DNA of 64,000 nucleotides from CAVSIP01 sp963728075. GTDB lineage: Bacteria > Actinomycetota > Actinomycetes > JAFAQI01 > DASSKL01. Positions 44,169 through 55,471 of the stretch are shown here, piece by piece (the stretch's first letter is position 1; each line of letters starts with the position of its first letter). The notes beneath the pieces were generated by a model. It ran no database searches. It was not told the origin of the DNA and saw only the letters and a list, made by a program, of their open reading frames with translations. Where the stretch lies: positions 186,001-250,000 of the forward strand of contig CAVSIP010000003.1 in NCBI GenBank assembly GCA_963728075.1, in the 5' to 3' direction. The translations under genes were made by a program, and so were the position numbers.

Positions 44169-46487
44169 ATGTCTCCGCTGTTGCCCGTCCAGTCGAGCGG
44201 GCCCAACGTGCACGTCTCCGGCAGTGACTACGACATCGTGGTCGCCATCGCGGCGATCGGGGTGGCGGCGCTCGCAGTCGCGTACATGTTCGTCCGTCAG
44301 GTGCTGGCCACGAGCCAGGGCACCGAGCGGATGCGCGACATCGCCGGGGCGGTGCAGGAGGGCGCGTCGGCCTACCTGAGCCGGCAGTTCCGCACGCTGG
44401 GCATCTTTGCGGTCCTGATCTTCGCGGTGCTGTTCGCCCTGCCGGCGGACACCACCGGGCAGCGGATCGGCCGGTCCATCTTCTTCCTGGTCGGCGCGGC
44501 CTTCTCCGGCCTCGTCGGGTTCTCCGGCATGACGCTGGCCACCCGGGCGAACGTGCGTGTCGCCGCCGCGGCGCAGGAGACCCAGCGCGCGACCGACCCG
44601 ATGCGCATCGCGTTCCGGTCCGGTGGCGTCGTCGGCATGCTCACGGTCGGCCTCGGCCTGTTTGGGGCCGCGATCACCGTCGTCATCTTCAACGAGCGGG
44701 CGCCGCAGGTGCTCGAGGGCTTCGGCTTCGGCGCGGCGCTGCTCGCCATGTTCATGCGGGTCGGCGGCGGCATCTTCACCAAGGCGGCCGACGTCGGCGC
44801 CGACCTCGTCGGCAAGGTCGAGCAGGGCATCCCCGAGGACGACCCGCGCAACGCCGCGACCATCGCGGACAACGTGGGCGACAACGTCGGCGACTGCGCC
44901 GGCATGGCGGCGGACCTGTTCGAGTCGTACGCCGTGACGCTGGTCGCCGCGCTCATCCTCGGCAAGGCCGCCTTCGGCTCGCTCGGCCTGGTGTTCCCGC
45001 TGCTCGTGCCGGCGATCGGTGTGATCACGGCGGTGCTCGGCATCTACGTCGTGGAGCCCCGGGCGTCCGACCGGACCGGCATGACCGCGATCAACCGCGG
45101 CTTCTTCATCTCGGCCATCGTCTCGACGGTGGCGGTCGGCGCAGCGTCGTTCCTCTACCTGCCGTCGTCGTTCGCCGACCTGTCCGGCGCGCCGACCGAG
45201 ATCACCTCGCTCGGGGGCGATCCGCGGCTGACCGCCTTCATCGCCGTCCTCATCGGGCTGGTGCTCGCCAGCGCCATCCAGCTGCTGACCGGCTACTTCA
45301 CCGAGACCTCGCGCAAGCCGGTCCAGGACATCGGCCGCCAGTCGCTGACCGGCCCGGCCACCGTCATCCTCTCCGGGTTCTCCGTCGGGCTCGAGTCGGC
45401 GGTGTACTCCGCGATCCTCATCGGCGGGGCCGTGTACGTCGCCTTCCTGCTCGGCCAGGGAGTCATCGTGCTGTCCCTGTTCGCCGTCGCCCTCGCGGGC
45501 ACCGGCCTGCTGACCACCGTCGGCGTGATCGTCGCCATGGACACGTTCGGCCCGATCTCCGACAACGCCCAGGGCATCGCGGAGATGTCCGGCGAGATCG
45601 ACGGGGCCGGCGCGCGGGTGCTCACCGAGCTCGACGCGGTGGGCAACACCACCAAGGCGATCACCAAGGGCATCGCGATCGCGACCGCGGTGCTCGCGGC
45701 GACCGCGCTGTTCGGCTCCTTCCGCGAGGCGGTCACGACCGAGCTCGGCAAGGTGGCGACCGGCCAGCCGCAGTTCCGGCTGCCGATCGACCAGCCGAAC
45801 CTGCTCTTCGGCCTGATCATCGGTTCCGCGGTCGTGTTCCTGTTCTCGGGCCTCGCGATCAACGCCGTGTCCCGCGCGGCGGGGCGGGTCGTGCTCGAGG
45901 TCCGCGAGCAGTTCCGCAACAACCCGGGGATCATGGACTTCTCGGTCCGCCCGGACTACGCGCGGGTCGTCGACATCTGCACCCGGGACTCGCTGCGCGA
46001 GCTGGCGACCCCGGGCCTGCTGGCCGTCCTGGCGCCCATCGGCGTCGGGTTCCTGCTGGGATACGGCCCGCTGGGCAGCTACCTCGCCGGCGCGATCGCT
46101 GCCGGTGTCCTCATGGCGATCATGCTCGCCAACTCGGGCGGTGCGTGGGACAACGCCAAGAAGCTCATCGAGGACGGCCACTACGGCGGCAAGGGGTCGG
46201 AGGCCCACGCCGCGACGGTCATCGGTGACACCGTCGGTGACCCGTTCAAGGACACCGCCGGTCCGGCGATCAACCCGCTGATCAAGGTCATGAACCTGGT
46301 GGCGCTGCTCATCGCGCCGGCCGTCGTCCGGTACTCCGACATCGGCGAGAACCCGAACGCCGCGCTGCGGGTCGGTATCGGTGTGGTGGCGGTCGCGATC
46401 CTGGTCGGCGCCGTCGTGGTCAGCAAGCGCCGCAGCACGGCGATCGACACCCCGGCCACGGACGCGGTCGAGGAGGTCCCGGCCTGA
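44169..46487 (+). CDS. hppA: K+-independent membrane-bound H+-translocating pyrophosphatase
   Basis: 772-residue integral membrane proton pump with about 16-17 helices that hydrolyses pyrophosphate. The active-site motifs are VGADLVGKVEQGIPEDDPRN and DNVGDNVGDCAGMAADLFES. A GNTTKAITKG segment places Lys496 where K+-dependent enzymes have Ala, marking the K+-independent class. Late motifs DGHYGGKGSEAHAA and VGDTVGDPFKDTAGPAINP are intact. It starts at ATG 44169 with GAGGAGGG upstream. Its 3' end contains the Shine-Dalgarno of the next gene. Confidence 0.96.
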   Translation: MSPLLPVQSSGPNVHVSGSDYDIVVAIAAIGVAALAVAYMFVRQVLATSQGTERMRDIAGAVQEGASAYLSRQFRTLGIFAVLIFAVLFALPADTTGQRIGRSIFFLVGAAFSGLVGFSGMTLATRANVRVAAAAQETQRATDPMRIAFRSGGVVGMLTVGLGLFGAAITVVIFNERAPQVLEGFGFGAALLAMFMRVGGGIFTKAADVGADLVGKVEQGIPEDDPRNAATIADNVGDNVGDCAGMAADLFESYAVTLVAALILGKAAFGSLGLVFPLLVPAIGVITAVLGIYVVEPRASDRTGMTAINRGFFISAIVSTVAVGAASFLYLPSSFADLSGAPTEITSLGGDPRLTAFIAVLIGLVLASAIQLLTGYFTETSRKPVQDIGRQSLTGPATVILSGFSVGLESAVYSAILIGGAVYVAFLLGQGVIVLSLFAVALAGTGLLTTVGVIVAMDTFGPISDNAQGIAEMSGEIDGAGARVLTELDAVGNTTKAITKGIAIATAVLAATALFGSFREAVTTELGKVATGQPQFRLPIDQPNLLFGLIIGSAVVFLFSGLAINAVSRAAGRVVLEVREQFRNNPGIMDFSVRPDYARVVDICTRDSLRELATPGLLAVLAPIGVGFLLGYGPLGSYLAGAIAAGVLMAIMLANSGGAWDNAKKLIEDGHYGGKGSEAHAATVIGDTVGDPFKDTAGPAINPLIKVMNLVALLIAPAVVRYSDIGENPNAALRVGIGVVAVAILVGAVVVSKRRSTAIDTPATDAVEEVPA

Positions 46488-47935
46488 CCGGCACTCCCGG
46501 CAGCCTGCTCGAGCCGGCCGCCGTCCAGCGACTCCGCGAGTCGCTGGCGGCGGCCGGTTTCACTGCGGGTGCCGTGCACGAGCGGCTCGGGCCGGTCGCG
46601 ACGGCTGCACTGGCCCGCGGCGAGCCCGTCCCCGCCCTGCGCGCGACGCGTGAGGGTGCGCCGCTGGACGTCCTGCTCCGCCTGTTCGTCCTCGGTGAGC
46701 CGGTCGCGGTGGACGCCGTCGCCGCCGTCCTGCCGCTCGATGCCGCGGCGCCGTTGCTGGAACGCAGCGGCGCGGCGGTCCGCGCGGCCGTCGACCTGCG
46801 CCCGTACGGCGTCGACGAGCACGACTGGTGGGTGCTCTCCGACCGCACCGGTCCGCGCGGCGAGGTGCTCCGGCCGGACCACGTCGTCGGCGTCGGCGCG
46901 GCGTCGACCACGCTCGCCCGGGCCACCCCGCAGGCGTCGGTCGGTGCCGCCCTGGACCTCGGAACCGGCTCCGGCGTGCAGGCGCTGCACCTGTCCACGC
47001 ACGCCGAGCACGTCACCGCGACCGATGTCTCGGGGCGCGCGGTCGCGTTCGCCACCGCCACGCTCGCGCTCAACGGGGTGACCGCCGAGCTGGCCGCGGG
47101 CGACCTGTTCACCCCGGTGGCCGGGCGGCGCTTCGACCTCGTGGTGAGCAACCCGCCGTTCGTCATCGGAGCGGAGGGCCGGTACAGCTACCGCGACAGC
47201 GGGCTGCCCGGCGACGAGGTCTGCCGCCGGATCGTCACCGCCGCGCCCGACCACCTCGCCGACGGCGGTACCGCCGTGCTGCTCGCGAACTGGGTGCACG
47301 CGCGGGGCGAGCCGTGGCCCGACCGGGTCGCGGGGTGGCTCGCCGGCACCGGCTGCGACGCCTGGGTGCTCGAGCGCGAGGTGCAGGACCCGGCCGAGTA
47401 CGTCGGGCTGTGGTTGCGCGACGCCGGCGAGGAGGACGACCGCGACCGGTACGACGCGTGGCTGACCGCGCTGGAGTCCGCCGGCGTGGAGGGTGTCGGG
47501 TTCGGCGTGGTGGCGCTCCGGCGTACCGGGACCGCCCGGGCCGTCCAGGTCCTGGAGGAGGCCTACCAGCAGCTGGACGCGCCACTGGGTCCCGAGCTCG
47601 CCGGCTGGCTGGACCGGCGGGAGTTCCTGCGGGCCCATGACGACGCGGCGCTGCGCGCCCACGCCTTCCGGCTGGCCCCGTCCGCGTACGTCGAGGAGCT
47701 GTCCCGGCCCGGCAAGGACGGCTGGACGACGGCCGGCCGGCGGCTGCTGCTCGCCGCCGGGATGCGCTGGTCCGCCGAGGTCGACGAGGTCGGTGCGCAG
47801 CTGCTGGCCGGCTGCGACGGGCGGACGCCGCTCGGCACCGTGCTCGCCGTCCTCGAGGCGGTCGCGGGAGTGGACCCCGCAGCGGCCCTGGCCGGCGTGC
47901 GCGACCTCGTCGTCCGCGGCTTCCTGCTGCCCTGA
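46484..47935 (+). CDS. N6/carbon-type class I methyltransferase, CTG start
   Basis: 483 residues if initiated at CTG 46484. The SAM motif is VGAALDLGTGSGVQALHLST and the catalytic motif is VSNPPFV (NPPF, typical of N6-adenine/glutamine methyltransferases acting on RNA, DNA or protein). Only GTG 46574 and later would be standard starts, but the 30 upstream codons encode family-like sequence (AAVQRLRESLAAAGFTAGAV) and CTG 46484 has AGGAGGT exactly 6 nt upstream and overlaps the hppA TGA. The C-terminal 150 residues are a helical domain of unknown role. Target unknown. Confidence 0.88.
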   Translation: MTGTPGSLLEPAAVQRLRESLAAAGFTAGAVHERLGPVATAALARGEPVPALRATREGAPLDVLLRLFVLGEPVAVDAVAAVLPLDAAAPLLERSGAAVRAAVDLRPYGVDEHDWWVLSDRTGPRGEVLRPDHVVGVGAASTTLARATPQASVGAALDLGTGSGVQALHLSTHAEHVTATDVSGRAVAFATATLALNGVTAELAAGDLFTPVAGRRFDLVVSNPPFVIGAEGRYSYRDSGLPGDEVCRRIVTAAPDHLADGGTAVLLANWVHARGEPWPDRVAGWLAGTGCDAWVLEREVQDPAEYVGLWLRDAGEEDDRDRYDAWLTALESAGVEGVGFGVVALRRTGTARAVQVLEEAYQQLDAPLGPELAGWLDRREFLRAHDDAALRAHAFRLAPSAYVEELSRPGKDGWTTAGRRLLLAAGMRWSAEVDEVGAQLLAGCDGRTPLGTVLAVLEAVAGVDPAAALAGVRDLVVRGFLLP

Positions 47936-47962
47936 CCGCGCAGCGGACGGCGCGCCGCGGGT

Positions 47963-47968
47963 TACCGT
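47963..47968 (+). promoter_or_regulatory. Candidate -10 element (TACCGT), leaderless start
   Basis: TACCGT matches TANNNT and ends 6 nt before GTG 47975, which has no Shine-Dalgarno, as expected for a leaderless mRNA. Confidence 0.4.
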
Positions 47969-47974
47969 CGGTAG

Positions 47975-48583
47975 GTGACGCAGATGTCCCTGTTCGGCGC
48001 GGAGCTGCAGCCGCCGTCGTTCGCGGACCTGGAGGGGCTGCTCGTCGGCCCCGGCCAGGTGGCGCGACGTGGCGCCGCCGCGCGCATCGGCGTCGTGGTC
48101 ACCGAGCCCTGGCGGGTGGCGGCGCTGGTCTCCGAGCTGGCGGGGCAGCTCGGGGTGGTGGCCGAGGAGCACGAGGAACGGCCGGGCCGGGTCGCCGTAC
48201 GCACGCCGTTCCTGGCGGAGCTGCATCCGCTCGCGGACCGGTGGGTGCGCGGTGCGGCCAAGGCGGCGCCTGCCGGCTGGCGGCTCGACGCGCACCGGTT
48301 GCGCTGGTGGTGCCTGGCCGGCGGGCGGGGCTACGACCCGCTGGGCTATACCCTGACGGTCGGCCCCGGGGACGAGCTGGTCTGGCCGACGGCGGGTGCC
48401 GCACTTGCCGAGGCGGGCCTCGCCGCCGCTTTCGTCGGTCCTCGTGCGGACGGTCCGGCGTACCGGCTCACCGGCCGCCGCCGGGTCCTCCGGCTGCGCG
48501 AGCTGGTGGGCGAGCGCCCCCCCGACGTACCCGCGGAGCACTGGCCAGGGGATACCGTCCCCACCCGCGACAGCGCACAGTAG
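47975..48583 (+). CDS. Conserved hypothetical protein
   Basis: 202 residues of unknown function. The sequence has alternating helical and strand-like segments (SFADLEGLLVGPGQVARRGA, ARIGVVVTEPWRVAALVSEL) and a Trp-rich RLRWWCLAGGRGYDPLGY motif. A protein of this kind commonly precedes topA in actinomycetes (recalled). GTG 47975 may be leaderless; the ATG at 47984 is a second possibility. It lies 13 bp before topA, so they may be cotranscribed. Confidence 0.8.
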   Translation: MTQMSLFGAELQPPSFADLEGLLVGPGQVARRGAAARIGVVVTEPWRVAALVSELAGQLGVVAEEHEERPGRVAVRTPFLAELHPLADRWVRGAAKAAPAGWRLDAHRLRWWCLAGGRGYDPLGYTLTVGPGDELVWPTAGAALAEAGLAAAFVGPRADGPAYRLTGRRRVLRLRELVGERPPDVPAEHWPGDTVPTRDSAQ

Positions 48584-48596
48584 GCAGGAGAGGCAC

Positions 48597-51281
<2,685 letters not shown>

Positions 51282-51288
51282 GCCCCAT

Positions 51289-51294
51289 TAGGCT
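51289..51294 (+). promoter_or_regulatory. Candidate -10 element (TAGGCT)
   Basis: TAGGCT matches TANNNT 8 bp after the topA stop. Transcription from about 51301 would give a leader that just includes the GGAG preceding the ATC codon at 51328. Confidence 0.3.
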
Positions 51295-51378
51295 GGCGGC
51301 GCGAACCCGTCTGCTCCGGAGCCCGCCATCACGACCGACCATCACGCCGCGCCACCGCCGGAAGGCGGGCCGGGCAGT

Positions 51379-53403
51379 GTGCTCCCGGACGGTCCGCCGC
51401 AGCAGGGGTCTCCTCCGGCCGTGCTGCGCATCCGCGCGTTCCGCCGGCTGTGGGTGGCCCTGTCGCTGTCCAGCCTGGGCGACTGGCTCGGCATCCTGGC
51501 GACGACCTCGCTGGCCCAGGAACTGGTCTCCGGGTACTCCGGGAAGCTGTACGCGCTGTCGGGCGTCCTCGTCATCCGGCTGCTGCCCTCGCTGCTGATC
51601 GGCCCGCTGGCCGGCGCGTTCGCCGACCGCTTCGACCGCCGCCGCACGATGGTCGTGGCGGACGTGGTGCGCTTCGGCCTCTACGTCTCGATCGCGCTCG
51701 TGCACTCCCTGCCCTGGCTGCTCGGCGCGTCGTTCGTCATCGAGTGCGCGAGCCTGTTCTGGATCCCGGCCAAGGAGGCCAGCGTCCCGAACCTGGTCCC
51801 ACGGGAGCGGCTGGAGTCGGCGAACCAGCTCAGCCTGGTCACGACGTACGGGTCGGCGGCCGTCGCCTCGCTCGTGTTCGCGGTCCTGGCGCGGATCGGG
51901 GCGGTGTTCGGCGACCTGGCCGGCGCGCAGGTGGACCTCGCCCTGTACTTCGACGCGGGGACGTTCCTGTTCTCCGCCGCGACCATCTTCGGCCTCCGCG
52001 AGATCGCCGGCGTGCGCCGGGACGGGCACGAGGAGCCGCCGAGCCTGACCACGTCCATCCTCGACGGCTGGCGGTTCATCGGGACCTCGCGCTGGCTGCG
52101 GGGCCTGCTCATCGGCATCCTGGGCGCGGTCGCCGCGGGTGGTGCCGTGATCGGGCTCGGCCGGCCGTTCGCCGTGCTCGACCTGCACGGGGGCAACGCG
52201 GCGTACGGCATGCTGTTCGGCACCGTGTTCCTCGGCCTGGCGTCCGGGATGTTCCTCGGCCCGCGCCTGCTGACCGGGCTGTCCCGCCGCCGGATGATGC
52301 CGATGGCCATCGTGGCGGCGGGCCTGTCACTGGCGATCAACGCGCTCATGCCGAACCTGGCCCTGGCCATCCTCATGACCTTCCTCGTCGGCGCGTTCGC
52401 CGGGATCTCGTGGGTGGTGGGCATCACGCTCGTCGGGCTGCACGTCAGCGACGAGCTGCGCGGCCGTACGTTCGCCTCGCTCTACACGCTGATGCGGATC
52501 GACCTGCTGCTCGTCATCGCGGCGGCACCGTTCCTCGCGGCCACCATCGGCCCGCACCAGATCAGCGTGACCGACGACCTGCAGATCCGGGCGGACGGCG
52601 TGACCGCCGTGCTGTTCGGTTCCGGGGTGCTCGCGCTGGTCGTGGGCCTGCTGTGCTTCCGGATGATGGACGACCGGCCGGGGATCGGCGTGTGGACCGA
52701 CGTGGTCGCCGCTGTCCGCGGCGACCTGGCCACCCCGCAGCCGCCGCAGAGCGCGGGTTTCTTCATCGTCATCGAGGGCGGGGAGGGCGCCGGCAAGTCG
52801 ACGCAGCTGCGGATGCTGGCGGAGTGGCTGGGCGAGCGCGGCCACAGCGACGTGGTCGTGACCGCGGAGCCGGGCGGCACGCCAGCGGGCCGGCGGCTGC
52901 GTGAGCTGCTCCTCGACCCTGCGACCGGCGCGCTGGCGCCGCAGACCGAGGCGCTGCTGTACGCCGCGGACCGCGCGCAGCACGTCGCCGAGGTGGTGCG
53001 TCCGGCCCTCGACCGGGGCGCGGTCGTGGTCAGCGACCGGTACGTCGACTCCTCGCTCGCCTACCAGGGCGCCGGCCGGACCCTGCCGGCCGACGACGTC
53101 GATCGGCTGTCGCGCTGGGCCACCGGCGCGCTGGTCCCGGATCTCACGATCCTGCTGGACGTCGACCCCGTCGTCGGCCTGCGCCGCGTCGGGGACCACC
53201 CGGACCGGATCGAGGCCGAGTCGGTGGAGTTCCACCGCCGGGTGCGCGAGGGGTTCCTCACGCTGTCGCGCCGGGAGCCGGAGCGCTACCTCGTGGTCGA
53301 CGCCTCCCGCCCGCCGGCGGAGGTCCACGCGCACATCCGCACCAGGGTGGTCGAGGTGCTGGCGCCCGAGGCGGCGGCGAGCCCGGTCGGGTCCGTCTCG
53401 TGA
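51379..53403 (+). CDS. tmk: MFS transporter-thymidylate kinase fusion
   Basis: 674 residues from GTG 51379, or 691 if ATC 51328 is used (GGAG 6 nt upstream, N-terminus TTDHHAAPPPEGG). The N-terminal 440 residues form an MFS-like membrane domain (LADRFDRRRTMVVAD, 10-12 helices). A linker leads to a complete TMP kinase domain: P-loop EGGEGAGKST (466-475), TAEPGGTPAGRRLRE, the DRYVDSSLAYQGAGR lid region and PDLTILLDVDP. Streptomyces has the same fusion. The kinase makes dTDP; why it is membrane-bound is unknown. Stop overlaps the next start (GTGA). Confidence 0.93.
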   Translation: MLPDGPPQQGSPPAVLRIRAFRRLWVALSLSSLGDWLGILATTSLAQELVSGYSGKLYALSGVLVIRLLPSLLIGPLAGAFADRFDRRRTMVVADVVRFGLYVSIALVHSLPWLLGASFVIECASLFWIPAKEASVPNLVPRERLESANQLSLVTTYGSAAVASLVFAVLARIGAVFGDLAGAQVDLALYFDAGTFLFSAATIFGLREIAGVRRDGHEEPPSLTTSILDGWRFIGTSRWLRGLLIGILGAVAAGGAVIGLGRPFAVLDLHGGNAAYGMLFGTVFLGLASGMFLGPRLLTGLSRRRMMPMAIVAAGLSLAINALMPNLALAILMTFLVGAFAGISWVVGITLVGLHVSDELRGRTFASLYTLMRIDLLLVIAAAPFLAATIGPHQISVTDDLQIRADGVTAVLFGSGVLALVVGLLCFRMMDDRPGIGVWTDVVAAVRGDLATPQPPQSAGFFIVIEGGEGAGKSTQLRMLAEWLGERGHSDVVVTAEPGGTPAGRRLRELLLDPATGALAPQTEALLYAADRAQHVAEVVRPALDRGAVVVSDRYVDSSLAYQGAGRTLPADDVDRLSRWATGALVPDLTILLDVDPVVGLRRVGDHPDRIEAESVEFHRRVREGFLTLSRREPERYLVVDASRPPAEVHAHIRTRVVEVLAPEAAASPVGSVS

Positions 53404-54551
53404 GCAGCGGCCTCGGTGTCTTCGACGACCTCGTCGGCCAGGCCCCCGTCGTGGACGTGCTGCGCGCGGCGGTGGCCGGACACGGCATGAGCCACGCGTG
53501 GATGTTCACCGGTCCGCCCGGGTCGGGCCGGTCCGTCGCGGCGCGGGCGTTCGCGGCGGCACTGCAGTGCCCGCAGGGTGGCTGCGGCGCCTGTGCCGCC
53601 TGCCACGAGGCGACTGCGGGCGCGCACCCGGACGTGGAGACCATCCGGCCGGCGGGCCTGTCGTACGGCGTCGCCGATGCGCGCGCGCTCGTGGCCAGGG
53701 CGGCGGGCGCCCCCCTGCGCGGCCGCTGGAAGGTGACGGTGGTCGAGGACGCCGACCGGCTGACCGAGGGCGCGCTCAACGTGCTGCTCAAGTCCATCGA
53801 GGAGCCGCCGGCCCGCGGGGTCTGGCTGCTGTGCGCCCCCTCCGTCGAGGACGTGCTCCCGACGATCCGGTCCCGTTGCCGGGTGGTCTCGTTGCGCATC
53901 CCGCCTGCTGACGCCGTCGCCGACGTCCTCGTCCGGCGCGACGGCATCGACCGGGAGATGGCCGCGTTCGTCGCTCGGGCCGCCCAGGGCCACGTCGGGC
54001 GGGCGCGCCGGCTCGCCGTCGACGAGCAGGCCCGCAACCGGCGTCGCGAGGTGCTGTCCGTACCGGGACAGGTCCGCTCGGTCGCTGCCTGCTTCACCGC
54101 CGCCGCCAACCTGGTGGACGCCGCGAAGGAGGAGGCCGCGCAGGTCACCGGCGAGCTCGACAGCGCGGAGACGGCGGCGCTGACCGCGGCACTGGGCGGG
54201 GAGGGCGGCAAGGCCCGCCCGCGCGGGACGGCCGGTGCCTTCCGCGAGCTGGAGGAGCGGCAGAAGTCCCGGGCCACCCGGCTGCAGCGCGACGCGCTGG
54301 ACCGGGCGCTGTCGGACCTGGCGTCCTACTACCGCGACGTGCTCGTGGTGCAGCTCGGTGGCGGCGAGCCGGTGGTGGCACTCGCGAACGTCGACCTCGC
54401 CGCGTCGGTGACCCGGGCGGCCGCCGAGGGCACCCCCGAGTCGACGCTGCGCCGGCTCGAGGCCGTCCTCGCCTGTGCGCGCGCGGTGGAGGCCAACGTG
54501 GCTCCGCAGCTGGCCGTGGAGGCGCTCACGCTCGCTCTGCTGCGCGGCTGA
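53400..54551 (+). CDS. holB: DNA polymerase III subunit delta prime
   Basis: 383-residue clamp-loader AAA+ protein. The P-loop region GPPGSGRSVAARAFAAAL carries Arg-Ser instead of Lys-Thr, so it probably does not hydrolyse ATP, as is normal for delta prime. The zinc motif CPQGGCGACAACH follows, then VEDADRLTEGALNVLLKSIEEPP and the SRC sensor region PTIRSRCRVV. Its GTG overlaps the tmk-fusion stop, a gene order (tmk-holB) conserved across many bacteria. Confidence 0.94.
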   Translation: MSSGLGVFDDLVGQAPVVDVLRAAVAGHGMSHAWMFTGPPGSGRSVAARAFAAALQCPQGGCGACAACHEATAGAHPDVETIRPAGLSYGVADARALVARAAGAPLRGRWKVTVVEDADRLTEGALNVLLKSIEEPPARGVWLLCAPSVEDVLPTIRSRCRVVSLRIPPADAVADVLVRRDGIDREMAAFVARAAQGHVGRARRLAVDEQARNRRREVLSVPGQVRSVAACFTAAANLVDAAKEEAAQVTGELDSAETAALTAALGGEGGKARPRGTAGAFRELEERQKSRATRLQRDALDRALSDLASYYRDVLVVQLGGGEPVVALANVDLAASVTRAAAEGTPESTLRRLEAVLACARAVEANVAPQLAVEALTLALLRG

Positions 54552-54567
54552 TCTGCCGCCGCGGGCG

Positions 54568-54573
54568 TAGTCT
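54568..54573 (+). promoter_or_regulatory. Candidate -10 element (TAGTCT), leaderless start
   Basis: TAGTCT matches TANNNT and ends 7 nt before GTG 54581, which has no Shine-Dalgarno. The PSP1 gene probably has its own leaderless transcript. Confidence 0.45.
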
Positions 54574-54580
54574 GCGGCGC

Positions 54581-55471
54581 GTGGGGATGGTCTGCGCGGT
54601 CAGCTTCTCCCGGTACGGCCGCCTGTACTACCTGGACCCGGGGCCGTACGCGCCGCGGGTCGGTGACAAGGTGCTCGTCCCCACCGACGACGGACCCGAG
54701 GTGGCCGAGTGCGTCTGGGCCCCGCAGTGGGTCAGCGAGGACGTCGGCGGGCTGCCGTCGCTCGCGGGGATGGCCGGCGAGGAGGACCTGGCGCGCGACG
54801 AGCGAAGCCGCCGTCGCCGCGCCGACGCCCGGGTGCTCACCAAGCGGCTGGTGCGCGACCACGGGCTGGTGATGAAGGTCGTCGGGGTCGACTACGTGCC
54901 CCGTACCGAGGACCACCCCGACCGGTTCACCGTCTTCTTCTCCGCTCCCGAGCGGGTCGACTTCCGGGGGCTCATCCGTGAGCTGTCCCGCGTGCTGGAC
55001 GCCAAGGTGGAGCTGCGCCAGCTCGGCGCCCGCGACGAGGCGCGGGTGCAGGGCGGCATCGGCCCGTGCGGGCGGGACCTGTGCTGCGCGACGTTCCTGC
55101 GCGACTTCGAGCCGGTGAGCGTCCGGATGGCCAAGGACCAGGACCTGCCGGTCAACCCGCTGAAGATCTCGGGGGCGTGCGGCCGGCTGATGTGCTGCCT
55201 GAAGTACGAGCACCCGCTGTACCAGGAGTTCAAGGCGGACCTGCCGAGAACGGGTTCCACGGTGCAGACTGAACAGGGCGAGGGCCGGCTGGTCGGCTAC
55301 AACGTCCCGAGCGGCACCGTCGTCGTGCGCCTGAGCGAGTCCGGGCAGCGCTGCGCCTGCAGCAAGGCGAGCGTCTGCGGTCCGCGTCGCGCGTACGACA
55401 GCAGCCGGGCCGACGGCTCGCTGCGACCGACCTCCGAGGAGTCCCCATCCGCCGACGGATCCCGCGAGTAG
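54581..55471 (+). CDS. PSP1 domain / stage 0 sporulation protein YaaT (RicT)-like
   Basis: 296 residues. The PSP1 domain (VVGVDYVPRTEDHPDRFTVF, ERVDFRGLIRELSRVLDAKV) is followed by the conserved Cys motif GIGPCGRDLCCATFL and SGACGRLMCCLKYEHPLY, probably iron-sulfur ligands. In Bacillus, RicT works in an RNA-processing Y-complex, but its partners are not evident here. The C-terminal tail (about 40 residues) is Ser/Arg-rich. GTG 54581 is likely leaderless; ATG 54587 is an alternative. Its last 25 bp overlap the next gene if that starts at ATC 55447. Confidence 0.92.
   Translation: MGMVCAVSFSRYGRLYYLDPGPYAPRVGDKVLVPTDDGPEVAECVWAPQWVSEDVGGLPSLAGMAGEEDLARDERSRRRRADARVLTKRLVRDHGLVMKVVGVDYVPRTEDHPDRFTVFFSAPERVDFRGLIRELSRVLDAKVELRQLGARDEARVQGGIGPCGRDLCCATFLRDFEPVSVRMAKDQDLPVNPLKISGACGRLMCCLKYEHPLYQEFKADLPRTGSTVQTEQGEGRLVGYNVPSGTVVVRLSESGQRCACSKASVCGPRRAYDSSRADGSLRPTSEESPSADGSRE

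Noticed and set aside
46574..46576. GTG 46574 as the methyltransferase start
   Set aside because: No Shine-Dalgarno, and it would remove 30 family-like residues; CTG 46484 has an ideal ribosome site.
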